NCBI RefSeq assembly: GCF_030158815.1
Contig: NZ_BPFZ01000008.1
Location: forward strand, 57,774 to 121,773
Direction: 5' to 3'
From: Candidatus Phycosocius spiralis
Lineage (GTDB): Bacteria; Pseudomonadota; Alphaproteobacteria; Caulobacterales; Aquidulcibacteraceae
DNA: 64,000 nt
In this document: positions 9,382-18,563 of the stretch, piece after piece
Position numbering within the stretch: position 1 is the stretch's first letter
Layout: each line of letters opens with the position of its first letter
Notes under the pieces: model-generated
The model's input: the letters and a program-made list of their open reading frames with translations, nothing else
Database searches by the model: none
What the model was told of the DNA's origin: nothing
Position numbers and translations under genes: made by a program

Positions 9382-9914
9382 TATCAACTGGCCAAACTTG
9401 CTGATCTTAGATTGCTAGTTCAATTTCTGGTCTATCCCTTTCAGACTTCCGTCTTGGACTAGGACTGAGTTGGCTTTTTTCGAACAGATCCATTGAGGTG
9501 TTGGTTTGGCCTACATGGGCTCTGCGCGTATATAATAATACATAAGGTCTGGGACATTGTGGTGGTGCGCAGTTTGGACGCAAACGCTTCGCACTAAAGA
9601 CTGACAAATTTTGACTGGTCCTTCGCCCCCGAACCTGTATGAGGTCACTCTGCCAAGCAAGACCACAACCATAGCGGCCACAGTCAAAAAGCTTCGGAAA
9701 AAATGTTTGCAACAGTCTTTGAGCGTTCAGCCTCAACACAAAGCAGTCGAGGGCAAGAGAACCAAGCCTATACCAATGGCCCAAGGGACCTTGCAACTGG
9801 CTCTAATTGGTCGCCATGGCTACACAGCTAGGGAGACCAAGGACATTTTGATGCATTTTTCAAAACAACAGAAAATCAAGTCTGAATAGAAAGGGCCAGT
9901 TCAAAAAAGATTGC
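9382..9914. other. Intergenic, no convincing gene
   Basis: A 533-base stretch between converging genes. A TTG-started frame at 9611-9889 would encode a basic 92-residue peptide, and an overlapping frame on the opposite strand is also open. Neither has a ribosome binding site or a recognisable motif. No RNA or repeat was identified. Confidence 0.45.
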
Positions 9915-11735
9915 TTACTCAATTTCAATTCTTTCATGATCAAAACTGGGGCTGTAAAGTGCGGCAACAGAGTTCGCTCGACAGGCACGGCAGCGGGCTT
10001 GATTCAAATAGCCCTTATCGGTGATTTCGCCCACTTCTAAACTAGGCGGAGTGGACAAGAGGATGAGTTTTGTCACCCGGCGGGTTTGGGGTTGGCCTTT
10101 TCCCGCATCAATCATAGCTTTTTTGGCGCTAGATCGGACAGTGGCATGCCAAATCAAACTCGGAAGATCATCCTCTAGGCCTGATAAGGCGCGGGCTTTA
10201 TCAAGATTGACAAATGCTAAGGCCGAAACTTCTTTTTGCCCTTCACCACAGATGACAACATCGCTGAACAGACCTTTGGAGGCTTGCACCAAAGCAGGCC
10301 TGACCAAGCCTGCAGGGACAAAGCTGCCATTGGCCAATTTAAACTCTTCCGACAAGCGCCCGTCAAAGACCAGGCCCAAATGGGGCTGAAGCGGGTCTAC
10401 AAAGGCCAAAGCATCGCCAAGCTTGTAAAATGCTTCCTCGTCAAAGACGTCCTTGGTTTTGTCCGGCGCATTCAAATAGCCTGGTGTGATACCGGGGCCG
10501 CGCACGCGGGCTTCCCATTTTGTGCCATGGGGTACCAATTTAAGCTCTAACCCCGGCACAGGCAAACCGACCAAGCCCATCACATCATTGGGCCAATGGA
10601 CATTACAGACAGTGGGTGCAGTTTCAGTTGCACCATAACCTGCGGCGAGCGTAATTTCTTCGCCCGTGATCCTTAGTGCCACTTCTTGCAAACGCCGGTA
10701 GACATCTTGGGTCAGCGCCGCGCCGCCATATTGCATGATCACCAATCGCGAGAATAAGGCGCTTGCAAGTTCTTCATCGCGCTCAAGAGCACTGGCCAAT
10801 AGCGACCAGCCCAAAGGAACGGTGAGGTGATAATTGGGCTTAACATGCTTGATGGTGGCGATACTGGCGTCCAGACCTTGCGCGGTCGGCGTTCCCGGAT
10901 CAATCCACAAACTGCCGCCAGCGTGAAGGAGCATATGCAAAACCGCATTGCCGCCTAAAGAATGGCTCCATGGCAAGTGATTGGCCATCATAATCCCATC
11001 TGGCCAAATCTGAGCTTCAAGGTCGGGGTCAAAGGTTGAGCGTATCTGGGCGGCATTCATCGCCAGATTTTGGTGCGTAACGGTGACGGCTTTGGGGGTG
11101 CCGGTAGAGCCAGAAGTTAGAAGGTATTTGCACGCATCTTGGGGGTCTAAATCCTGCCAAGCTGGGGCGTCGTCTGGATCACCAAACAATTTGTCTAAAC
11201 TCAATTCATCATAGGTGCCAAATCCATCGCCGGGGGAGAGGACCCGCACGCCTATTTCTTCGGCCCAAAGGGCTGGTGTGGCAAAGTGATGACTCTCCAT
11301 AAAGACAGCCTGCGCACCCAGTGTTTGAAGCGCTTCATGCAAGCGGCGTGGATCGCGGGCTTTGATAGCATAGGCTGGGGTAATAGGGGCGATCGCAAGG
11401 CCAGCCAAGGGGGCTGCATAGGTCAGAAGGGCGTGGCTTATAGAATTGCCTGATGCGACAGCGATAACGCTGCCACGCGGGAAAGTGCTATAGAGTCCGG
11501 CGGCTAAGGCGCTAACCATCCGCCAACCGTCCCTAAAGTTTAATGTTCGCCAAGCGCCACCCTCAAAGCCTGCTAGCCATACCCTTTGGGGCTGATGATC
11601 CGCCCAATGGGCCAAAGGTTCAACGACATTGGCAAAGGCCGGTCGCAAGGGATGGGGGTTGGTTAGAATGAGGCTTCCATCAGCGCGGCGGAGGCAATTC
11701 ACACGGGCCGAAGTCACATAAGGGGCAAGACGCAT
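9915..11735 (-). CDS. AMP-forming acyl/aryl-CoA ligase, feruloyl-CoA synthase-like
   Basis: 606 residues of the ANL superfamily, which activates a carboxylic acid with ATP to an acyl-adenylate and then to the CoA thioester. The P-loop-like motif A3 is clear (KYLLTSGSTGTPKAV, about residue 205), followed by NLAMNAAQIRS, the HSLGGNAVLHMLLHAGGSL segment, GYGATETAPTVCNVHW (A5) and a C-terminal GEITDKGYLNQ in place of the usual NGKVLRR lysine loop. The last feature and the N-terminal layout (TNPHPLRPAF, VVEPLAHWAD) match the feruloyl-CoA synthase subgroup. The true substrate cannot be read from sequence. It is the last gene of a minus-strand run KAS III-like / small membrane protein / ligase with gaps of 13 and 79 bp, suggesting one transcript and a joint role in making or degrading an unusual acyl chain. 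Confidence 0.85.
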   Translation of the reverse strand: MRLAPYVTSARVNCLRRADGSLILTNPHPLRPAFANVVEPLAHWADHQPQRVWLAGFEGGAWRTLNFRDGWRMVSALAAGLYSTFPRGSVIAVASGNSISHALLTYAAPLAGLAIAPITPAYAIKARDPRRLHEALQTLGAQAVFMESHHFATPALWAEEIGVRVLSPGDGFGTYDELSLDKLFGDPDDAPAWQDLDPQDACKYLLTSGSTGTPKAVTVTHQNLAMNAAQIRSTFDPDLEAQIWPDGIMMANHLPWSHSLGGNAVLHMLLHAGGSLWIDPGTPTAQGLDASIATIKHVKPNYHLTVPLGWSLLASALERDEELASALFSRLVIMQYGGAALTQDVYRRLQEVALRITGEEITLAAGYGATETAPTVCNVHWPNDVMGLVGLPVPGLELKLVPHGTKWEARVRGPGITPGYLNAPDKTKDVFDEEAFYKLGDALAFVDPLQPHLGLVFDGRLSEEFKLANGSFVPAGLVRPALVQASKGLFSDVVICGEGQKEVSALAFVNLDKARALSGLEDDLPSLIWHATVRSSAKKAMIDAGKGQPQTRRVTKLILLSTPPSLEVGEITDKGYLNQARCRACRANSVAALYSPSFDHERIEIE

Positions 11736-11814
11736 GGGTAGAGATTAAACCAGTCTATTCCGCTTTGCACAGGGGATAGACTGCATCGATTTCTAATTGC
11801 TAGCTTTGGACAGC

Positions 11815-12243
11815 CTATTTTTCGGAGGTTTTAGCGGGCTTTACATGACCCTCACGCAGTGGCCTTATCGCGAATGGGCGGTTCATGTCTTTTCGTGACA
11901 CCCAGCCACCATTGGGTTCGAGCCATTTGGGAGCGCTACGACTTTGGCGTGTGAAAGTTTTTTTGGGTTCTGGGATGATGACCATAAAAGAGCGCGTATC
12001 AGGGGAATGCTCAAACTGGCGTTGATAAAATTGTTTGGCAGGGCTAGGTTCGCTGTTTGGCGTCAAATCCACCTCAACGGTTGGGATTGAAGCTGCGTTG
12101 AAAACCCCAGATACTAAAAGTGTAAAGATCAACATGGCGGCTACGTTCCCCAGCATGGGTTGCATTGAGGAATTAATAAACAGCGCTGTTAAAAAGGTCG
12201 AGTGAAACTCTTGTAACATTCGCTTGCCGAAGTGCGATTGCAC
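11815..12243 (-). CDS. Hypothetical single-span membrane or secreted protein
   Basis: 142 residues with no recognised family. A hydrophobic segment at about residues 29-52 (MLGNVAAMLIFTLLVSGVFN) is followed by a polar, proline- and lysine-rich C-terminal part (TRSFMVIIPEPKKTFTRQ). This suggests a signal anchor with a short exported domain. An alternative start at M9 would shorten the N-terminus. It lies between the KAS III-like gene (13 bp upstream) and the CoA ligase (79 bp downstream) on the same strand. Its position argues it is real, but its sequence gives no function. Confidence 0.5.
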   Translation of the reverse strand: MQSHFGKRMLQEFHSTFLTALFINSSMQPMLGNVAAMLIFTLLVSGVFNAASIPTVEVDLTPNSEPSPAKQFYQRQFEHSPDTRSFMVIIPEPKKTFTRQSRSAPKWLEPNGGWVSRKDMNRPFAIRPLREGHVKPAKTSEK

Positions 12244-12256
12244 CTAAGGGCTTAAT

Positions 12257-13402
12257 CTAGCCCACTTTGCGCACAAAAACCGATCCCGCCGAATAACCCG
12301 CTCCGAAAGAGCAGATCAGGCCCGTGTCACCGGATTTTAAATCGTCGCAATTCTTGTGAAAAGCAATGATGGAGCCAGCGGATGATGTGTTGGCATAAGT
12401 ATCAAGCACGGTTGGGCTTTCATCCTCGCTGGCTTCGTGACTCAAGACTTTGCCTGCGATAAGGCGGTTCATATTGGCATTGGCCTGATGTAGCCATAGG
12501 CGGCGCAAATCGGTGGCTTCAAGACCTAGAGATTCCATATGCTCAAGGATCAAGGCCGCAACCATGGGTACCACTTCTTTGAACACTTTACGTCCCTCTT
12601 GGACAAAGAGCTTATCTTTCGCCCCAATACCTTCTGGGGCAGTATGGTTTAAAAACCCGAAATTATTGCGTATATTGTTGGAAAATTGGGTTTTGAGTTT
12701 GGTCCCCAAAATCTCCCAATGGGGTTGATTTGCGACCCTATCTTCGGCCTCGATCAATACGGCGGTGCCAACATCACCAAAGATGAAGTGACTATCGCGA
12801 TCCTTGAAGTTTAAATGCCCAGAACAAATCTCAGGGTTAACCACCAAGACACTGCTGGCATGACCAGCGCGGACAAAATCGGCCGCTGTCTGAATACCAA
12901 AGGTTGCTGAGGAGCAGGCGACATTCATATCAAAGGCAAAGCCTTCAGGGTTGCAGCCCAAGGCTGCTTGGACTTCAATCGCTATTGCTGGATAGGCGCG
13001 CTGCATGTTTGAGGCGGCACAAATAACCGCATCGACTTGGGCTGGATCGCGACCTGCCTGCTCCAGCGCCTGACGGGCCGCCCGTACTGCCAATTCTGCG
13101 AGGATGGAGAGTTCATCGTTGGGTCGTTCTGGAATACGCGGTGCCATGATGGCGGGATCCAAAATGCCGGCCTTATCCACGACAAAGCGCGCCTTGATGC
13201 CTGATGCTTTCTCAATGAATTCGACCGAGGAGGGAGTCAGCGCCAGAACTTCGCCCGCTTCAATGGCACCGGCATGCTCAGCGTTATAGAGTTCAACATA
13301 AAGGTTGAAGCTTGCGACCAATTCTTCATTGGTGATCGAATGTGGCGGCGTATAAAGACCAGTGGCGGAGATAACAGGTGTATAGTGGGCTCTCACCAGC
13401 AT
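12257..13402 (-). CDS. Beta-ketoacyl-ACP synthase III-like condensing enzyme
   Basis: 381 residues with the thiolase fold of KAS III. The catalytic triad is visible: Cys in NVACSSATFGIQ, His in RLWLHQANANMNRL, and Asn in DTYANTSSAGSIIAFH. The protein is longer than classical FabH (about 320) and has an N-terminal insertion (NAEHAGAIEAGEVLALTPSS), as in the long-form KAS III group of alphaproteobacteria. These enzymes start fatty-acid chains from acyl-CoA primers or condense two acyl-CoAs. Which of these applies is not decidable here. It heads the minus-strand run that includes the CoA ligase, so it could use the CoA ester that the ligase makes; that link is inference. Confidence 0.85.
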   Translation of the reverse strand: MLVRAHYTPVISATGLYTPPHSITNEELVASFNLYVELYNAEHAGAIEAGEVLALTPSSVEFIEKASGIKARFVVDKAGILDPAIMAPRIPERPNDELSILAELAVRAARQALEQAGRDPAQVDAVICAASNMQRAYPAIAIEVQAALGCNPEGFAFDMNVACSSATFGIQTAADFVRAGHASSVLVVNPEICSGHLNFKDRDSHFIFGDVGTAVLIEAEDRVANQPHWEILGTKLKTQFSNNIRNNFGFLNHTAPEGIGAKDKLFVQEGRKVFKEVVPMVAALILEHMESLGLEATDLRRLWLHQANANMNRLIAGKVLSHEASEDESPTVLDTYANTSSAGSIIAFHKNCDDLKSGDTGLICSFGAGYSAGSVFVRKVG

Positions 13403-13593
13403 ATTCCCTTGAAGATATAAGTATACCGCTCTGCTTTAAGAGCGAATACTTTGGCTTTCTTAGACCGTGCGGCTTTGTCCGTCGAGGCTGGGCGGCAGAC
13501 CAAGTGTAATTGCACCCTTTAGGCGCACTCTTGAGTTAAACTAATGGGAAGCTGTGTTAGCCATAGCTCAAACTGTGTTAAATGGAGAAAAAT

Positions 13594-14181
13594 ATGGATA
13601 TTTTTGGGGATGATCGCTCGGGCAATTGCTTGAAAGTCCGCTGGGCTGCGCAGCATTTGAACTTGTCCTATCGGTGGCATGAGGTCTTGGCGCTTACGGG
13701 CGCTACGGCCACGCCGGAGTTTTTGTCCCTCAATCCTCTTGGTCAGGTCCCCGTGGTCCGTTTCAAGGATGGCCGCACGCTCGCCCAGTCCAATGCCATC
13801 ATCCTTTATCTGGCCGAAGGGTCGCCCCTGATACCGGCAGACGCCTTTGACCGGGCTAAAATGTATGAGTGGATGTTTTGGGAGCAATATAGCCATGAGC
13901 CCATCATTGCGGTCCGGCGGGCAAAAGTGCATTTATTGGGGCAGACTGAAGATGCAATTGACCCAAATCTTCTGCCGCGAGGAGAAGTGATTCTTGGGCA
14001 AATGGACGCGCATTTGCATGGCAGGGACTGGTTTGTAGGCAAGGCCTTCTCTTTGGCTGATTTGGCGCTTTTGCCCTATACGCGATTTTCCCATCAAGGC
14101 GGGTTTGAAATTGGACGTTTTCGCGATGTTCTTGCCTGGATCGCGCGATGTGAGGCGTTGTTGGAATTGCCACCACTGTGA
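13594..14181 (+). CDS. Glutathione S-transferase family protein
   Basis: 195 residues from ATG 13594 (MDIFGDDRSGNCLKVRWAAQ). GGAG ends 6 bases before this ATG, which makes it preferable to the ATG at 13582. The thioredoxin-like N-terminal domain has the active-site serine in DRSGNCLKVR, the cis-proline loop GQVPVVRFKDGRTLAQS and the glutathione-binding QSNAIILYLAEGS. The helical C-terminal domain ends with GRDWFVGKAFSLADLALLPYT. It conjugates or reduces small electrophiles with glutathione in the cytoplasm; the substrate is unknown. It is transcribed away from the KAS III-like gene and is followed by the carboxylase gene after about 100 bp. Confidence 0.9.
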   Translation: MDIFGDDRSGNCLKVRWAAQHLNLSYRWHEVLALTGATATPEFLSLNPLGQVPVVRFKDGRTLAQSNAIILYLAEGSPLIPADAFDRAKMYEWMFWEQYSHEPIIAVRRAKVHLLGQTEDAIDPNLLPRGEVILGQMDAHLHGRDWFVGKAFSLADLALLPYTRFSHQGGFEIGRFRDVLAWIARCEALLELPPL

Positions 14182-14283
14182 GCCCTTACCGCTGCGAAAA
14201 CTTGTCATCATGGCTTTGTCCCGCTAACCCTATACCCCAGCTCTCACGCGACCCGCAGCGTGATAAATCCTTGGAACCCATCC

Positions 14284-15816
14284 ATGCAAGACATTCTTGA
14301 AGCCCTGAAAGCCAAGCGCGACATGGCCTATGCCGGGGGCGGGCAAAAACGCGTTGATGCCCAACATGGCAAGGGTAAACTCACCGCACGCGAACGCATT
14401 GAAATCCTGCTCGATGAAGGCAGTTTTGAAGAGTTTGACATGTTTGTTGAGCATCGCTGCGCCGAGTTTGGGATGGAAAACCAAAAAATTCCAGGCGATG
14501 GCGTGGTTACAGGTCAAGGCACGATCAATGGCCGCTTGGTTTATGTTTTTTCAAAAGATTTTACCGTTTTTGGCGGTTCCTTATCTTTGACCCACGCTGG
14601 GAAAATCGTCAAAGTTCAACAAATGGCCGCGCGCAATGGCGCACCCGTGATTGGCTTATTTGATGCTGGTGGGGCGCGGATCCAAGAAGGTGTTGATTCA
14701 CTCGCTGGCTATGCCGACATTTTTATGGAGAATGTGCTCTCTTCTGGTGTGATCCCCCAAATCAGTGTGATCATGGGACCATGTGCGGGAGGCGATGTTT
14801 ATTCGCCTGCTTTGACCGACTTCATCTTCATGGTGAAGGATACGAGCTATATGTTCGTAACAGGGCCTGATGTGGTCCGCACCGTGACTAATGAAGTGGT
14901 CACCGCCGAAGAATTAGGCGGGGCGAGTGTTCATAGCACCAAGTCTGGCGTGATTGACGGCAGCTTTGACAATGATTTTGACACCTTATTTCAGATGCGC
15001 CGACTGATTGATTTTCTGCCTCTGTCCAATCGGGAAAAGCCTCCGGTGCGTCCAACTGGTGATGATGCTGAGCGGGTGGATATGAGCCTTGATAGCTTGG
15101 TGCCTGCCAATCCTAACAAGCCTTATGATATGAAGGAATTAATCGAAAAAGTTGTCGATGAGGGCGATTATTTCGAGATTGGCCGTGATTTTGGCAAAAA
15201 TATCATCACTGCTTTCGCCCGAATGGAAGGCTCAACCATTGGCGTGGTCGCCAATCAACCCACCAGTCTGGCCGGGGTGTTAGATAGTGACGCTAGCCGT
15301 AAAGCCGCGCGCTTTGTGCGCTTTTGTGATTGTTTCAACATTCCGATTATGACTTTTGTTGACGTGCCAGGCTTCATGCCTGGCACCAAGCAGGAATATG
15401 GCGGCCTGATTAAGCATGGGGCCAAGCTGTTGTTTGCCTTTGCAGAAGCCACTGTTCCCAAAGTCACGGTCATAACGCGTAAAGCCTATGGCGGGGCCTA
15501 TGATGTGATGAGCTCCAAGCATTTACGCGGCGACATCAATTATGCGTGGCCAACCGCAGAGATTGCAGTGATGGGGGCAAAAGGGGCGGTTGAGATCATC
15601 TTCCGCGCCGACATGAAAGACCCAGAAGCGATTGCCGCCAGAACGGCTGAATATCAAGACCGCTTTGCCAATCCGTTTGTGGCAGCTCAACGCGGCTATA
15701 TTGACGATGTGATCATGCCGCACTCCACGCGTCGGCGCATCGCCAAGGCGCTTCGTGCCCTCAAGCACAAGAAGCTAGAAAACCCGTGGAAGAAGCACGA
15801 CAATATCCCGCTATAG
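14284..15816 (+). CDS. pccB: Propionyl/acyl-CoA carboxylase beta subunit (carboxyltransferase)
   Basis: 510 residues from ATG 14284 ([15 protein letters not shown]); a GTG 24 bases upstream is in frame, but the family normally begins at the methionine chosen. It transfers carboxyl from carboxybiotin to propionyl-CoA or a related acyl-CoA in the methylmalonyl-CoA route. The N-terminal crotonase half has [20 protein letters not shown] and [19 protein letters not shown]. The C-terminal half has [37 protein letters not shown], and [17 protein letters not shown] with the oxyanion-hole glycines. The biotin-carboxylase alpha subunit is not in this window. The TPP enzyme converges on it from the other strand, 11 bp away. 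Confidence 0.93.
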   Translation: MQDILEALKAKRDMAYAGGGQKRVDAQHGKGKLTARERIEILLDEGSFEEFDMFVEHRCAEFGMENQKIPGDGVVTGQGTINGRLVYVFSKDFTVFGGSLSLTHAGKIVKVQQMAARNGAPVIGLFDAGGARIQEGVDSLAGYADIFMENVLSSGVIPQISVIMGPCAGGDVYSPALTDFIFMVKDTSYMFVTGPDVVRTVTNEVVTAEELGGASVHSTKSGVIDGSFDNDFDTLFQMRRLIDFLPLSNREKPPVRPTGDDAERVDMSLDSLVPANPNKPYDMKELIEKVVDEGDYFEIGRDFGKNIITAFARMEGSTIGVVANQPTSLAGVLDSDASRKAARFVRFCDCFNIPIMTFVDVPGFMPGTKQEYGGLIKHGAKLLFAFAEATVPKVTVITRKAYGGAYDVMSSKHLRGDINYAWPTAEIAVMGAKGAVEIIFRADMKDPEAIAARTAEYQDRFANPFVAAQRGYIDDVIMPHSTRRRIAKALRALKHKKLENPWKKHDNIPL

Positions 15817-15827
15817 CCGCACTGGCC

Positions 15828-17396
15828 TTACATCAGAGCTTCAATTAGGATTGGTGCATTGGCGCTGATCGCGCGCTCCAGGGCCTGATCAAAGGCTTCG
15901 GCGGTATCGCAAGAAACCGCTTCAACCCCTTGTCCTTGCGCTAATTTTACCCAATCAAGATTTGGTTGATCGATGGATAGCATTGCGCGAGCTATGGGAC
16001 CAGGCTGACCAGCACCAGTTCGGCCCATCTCAATGTTCAAGATGCGATAGGAGTGATTGGCAAAAATCACCGTTACAATTGGTAGGCTTTCACGGGCCAT
16101 GGTCCATAGAGCTTGCAACGTATACATGCCCGCACCATCACCACTGAGTGCGATGACTTTACGCTCTGGGCTAGCGATTGCCGCACCAATTGCCAAGGGA
16201 AGGCCTTGCCCTATCGCGCCACCTGTTAAAAACAACCAATCATGGGGCGCACTGGTTTGGGTTGCCATAAAATGGGGCAGGCCAGCGGTAACCGCATCAT
16301 CTGAGATAATGGCATGATCCGGCATATGACGCGCCAAGGAGGCCGCACAGCTATAGGGCGTGATTTTTCCGACTGGCTTGGGCAGGATGGTGCGGGTTGG
16401 ATGTTTTGGGACTTCGGGCGCGTTTAGCGCATCGGCAAGGGCGGCGATGGCTTCGGATGTATCCTCATGACGTTTGGACAGGGTTAGAGTTGTGCAACAC
16501 TCGGGCACTAAAATGCTAGGCTTACCGGGATAGGCAAAAAACGCGCAGGGCACATCGGTGCCTGCCAAGATCATCAGGTCAACGCCTTCTAAATCCGCCA
16601 TGGCGGCCTCAGCGAAATAGGCCATGCGATCAGGTGCAAATCGGCCTGCACCGCGCGAAAGCCTACCGACAAAGGTATCGCACAAGATACGCACACCCGC
16701 CGCCTTCAGCCGGGCCATTTGGTTCAAGGCGGCTTCATCATAAAGGGCCGGGCCATTGACCAGCAGAACGGGTTTGATCGCGAGTTGGATGGCATCGGCC
16801 ACCGCCTCAATTTGGGCCGGGTCCACTAACGCGATTTGGGCGATAGGTTTGGGGGCAGCATCGGATTTAGCAGGCGCTTCACTCCACGCGCTGTCTGCCG
16901 GCAGGATAAGCGTAACAGGCCCACCCGGCGGGCCTATGGCGTGTTCAAAGGCAGTGGTGGCCAGGCTACCAGCATCGCGCGCGGCCTCAACCACACCAAC
17001 CCAAGTCGAATTGGGTTTAACGAGCGTTTCAATGTCAGACGAAAGGGGCGCATCTAAGCTACGGTGATAGGTGGCATGATCGCCAACCACATGGATCATA
17101 GGCGAAAACGCGCGTCGGCCATTATGGATATTGGCCGCGCCATTGGCATAGCCTGGCCCCAAATGCAGCAAGGTCATCGCCGGAAGGCCTGCCATACGCG
17201 CAAAACCGTCACTGGCCCCAGTGGCCACCCCTTCAAACAAACAAAGCAACGAACGGATGCGCGGTTCACGGTCGAGCGCCTGAACCAAATGCATTTCACT
17301 GGTACCGGGGTTCGCAAAACAAGCGCGCACGCCATAATCGGCTAATGTGGAGACTAAGAGATCGGCACCGGTTGGACTGGGATTAAGATCGGTCAT
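15828..17396 (-). CDS. Thiamine-diphosphate enzyme, acetolactate synthase large-subunit-like
   Basis: 522 residues from ATG 17396 (MTDLNPSPTGADLLV); an ATG 33 bases earlier is also in frame. The three ThDP-enzyme domains are visible: PYR (GVRACFANPGTSEMH, with the activating Glu in LFEGVATGASDGFARM), a central FAD/nucleotide-type domain, and the PP domain with the Mg-ThDP signature SGDGAGMYTLQ followed by ANHSYRI. The subgroup is the uncharacterised IlvB-like group near benzoylformate decarboxylase, not the biosynthetic acetolactate synthase, and no small subunit is nearby. A 2-keto-acid decarboxylase or lyase acting with the neighbouring acyl-CoA enzymes is plausible but unproven. Confidence 0.82.
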   Translation of the reverse strand: MTDLNPSPTGADLLVSTLADYGVRACFANPGTSEMHLVQALDREPRIRSLLCLFEGVATGASDGFARMAGLPAMTLLHLGPGYANGAANIHNGRRAFSPMIHVVGDHATYHRSLDAPLSSDIETLVKPNSTWVGVVEAARDAGSLATTAFEHAIGPPGGPVTLILPADSAWSEAPAKSDAAPKPIAQIALVDPAQIEAVADAIQLAIKPVLLVNGPALYDEAALNQMARLKAAGVRILCDTFVGRLSRGAGRFAPDRMAYFAEAAMADLEGVDLMILAGTDVPCAFFAYPGKPSILVPECCTTLTLSKRHEDTSEAIAALADALNAPEVPKHPTRTILPKPVGKITPYSCAASLARHMPDHAIISDDAVTAGLPHFMATQTSAPHDWLFLTGGAIGQGLPLAIGAAIASPERKVIALSGDGAGMYTLQALWTMARESLPIVTVIFANHSYRILNIEMGRTGAGQPGPIARAMLSIDQPNLDWVKLAQGQGVEAVSCDTAEAFDQALERAISANAPILIEALM

Positions 17397-17532
17397 GCTG
17401 GGGGTCTCTGCCTTGTCTTTTGTCCTCATTGCCCGACGGCGCGGTCGCTGTCACGGTGACAAAACAGATGGCATACAGGGATTAAGCACTTTTTGGGCTG
17501 ACAACGCGTTCGTTGCGCGCCAATGTAGTAGC

Positions 17533-18543
17533 ATGACCCAGATTAGCCGCATCACACTCGCCCGTTTCATCTCAGGAAAACCAAGCCCAGAAGATTTTCG
17601 CCTGGAGCATGTCGATCCCCCAGCTTTGAAGGAGGGCCAGTTTCGGGTCGCCAATCGCTTTGTCTCGGCCGATCCTGGAACGCGTTCGCGCTTATCGGGC
17701 AGTGATTCCTATGCGGGCGCTTTAAAAATCGGCGATCCAATTGACGGATTTGGGGTGGGCCATGTGATGGAAAGCCTGCATCCGGATTATCCAGTAGGCC
17801 AATTGGTGACTTTAGGCTCTGGCTGGGCCAACCAAGCCATTTCAAATGGTCGCGGCTATTGCGCCAAATTGCCCGATTTAGATGTGCCGCTATCGGCGTG
17901 GATTGGGGTGTTGGGCGTGCCCGGCATGACCGCATGGTTTGGCCTCACCCGCATTGGCCAGATCAAAGCAGGCGACCGGGTTCTTGTAACCTCTGCTGCG
18001 GGGCCCGTTGGGGCAACGGCGGGGCAATTGGCAAGAGCGTGGGGCGCGTCCCAAGTGGTGGGCGTGGCCAGTGCTGGCGCGAAATCTGATTGGCTCAAAA
18101 GCGAAGCGGGCTTTGATGCGGTAATTGACTATAACTCCCCCCATTTTTTGGAAGAATTGGCGCAGGCGATGCCCGAGGGGGTCGATATATTGTTTGATAA
18201 TGTTGGCAATGCGATGATCAATTCGATCCTCCGCCTTATGCGCCCCTTTGGCCGCATCGTAGTATCGGGTCAGGTGGCCGATTATTCGGTGCCCTTATCG
18301 CAGCGCCCTGGCATCACAAATACGGATCGTTTTATCACCCATAGGCTTAAGATGGAGGGGCTGGTGGTGTTTGATGATTTACGCGCCTTTCCCGCCGCCC
18401 AAGCAGAAGCCGCTGCTATGCTGCAATCAGGCCAGTTGAAGCTGAAAGAAGTCATCAGTGATGGGGTAGAAAGCCTACCCGCTGCCTTTTGTGCCTTGTT
18501 TCAACCTGGCGCAGAATTTGGGCGTCGGCTGGCACGGCTATAA
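17533..18543 (+). CDS. NADP-dependent medium-chain reductase (CurA/PTGR type)
   Basis: 336 residues from ATG 17533 (MTQISRITLARFISGKPSPE), which matches the family N-terminus; the 62 upstream in-frame codons are not. This is a zinc-free MDR enzyme of the leukotriene B4 dehydrogenase / enone reductase type. It uses NADPH to reduce alpha,beta-unsaturated carbonyls. The nucleotide-binding loop is SAAGPVGATAGQLARAWG, preceded by GVLGVPGMTAWFGL and followed by DNVGNAMINSILRLM. The C-terminus has GRIVVSGQVADYS. It is first in a tight plus-strand operon with a crotonase (20 bp downstream) and an acyl-CoA dehydrogenase, which suggests work on an unsaturated acyl intermediate. Confidence 0.88.
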   Translation: MTQISRITLARFISGKPSPEDFRLEHVDPPALKEGQFRVANRFVSADPGTRSRLSGSDSYAGALKIGDPIDGFGVGHVMESLHPDYPVGQLVTLGSGWANQAISNGRGYCAKLPDLDVPLSAWIGVLGVPGMTAWFGLTRIGQIKAGDRVLVTSAAGPVGATAGQLARAWGASQVVGVASAGAKSDWLKSEAGFDAVIDYNSPHFLEELAQAMPEGVDILFDNVGNAMINSILRLMRPFGRIVVSGQVADYSVPLSQRPGITNTDRFITHRLKMEGLVVFDDLRAFPAAQAEAAAMLQSGQLKLKEVISDGVESLPAAFCALFQPGAEFGRRLARL

Positions 18544-18563
18544 GCGGAAGGACGCAAGAGCGC

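Noticed and set aside
9611..9889. Possible 92-residue basic protein
   Set aside because: TTG start, no ribosome site, no motif, and an equally long frame overlaps on the other strand.
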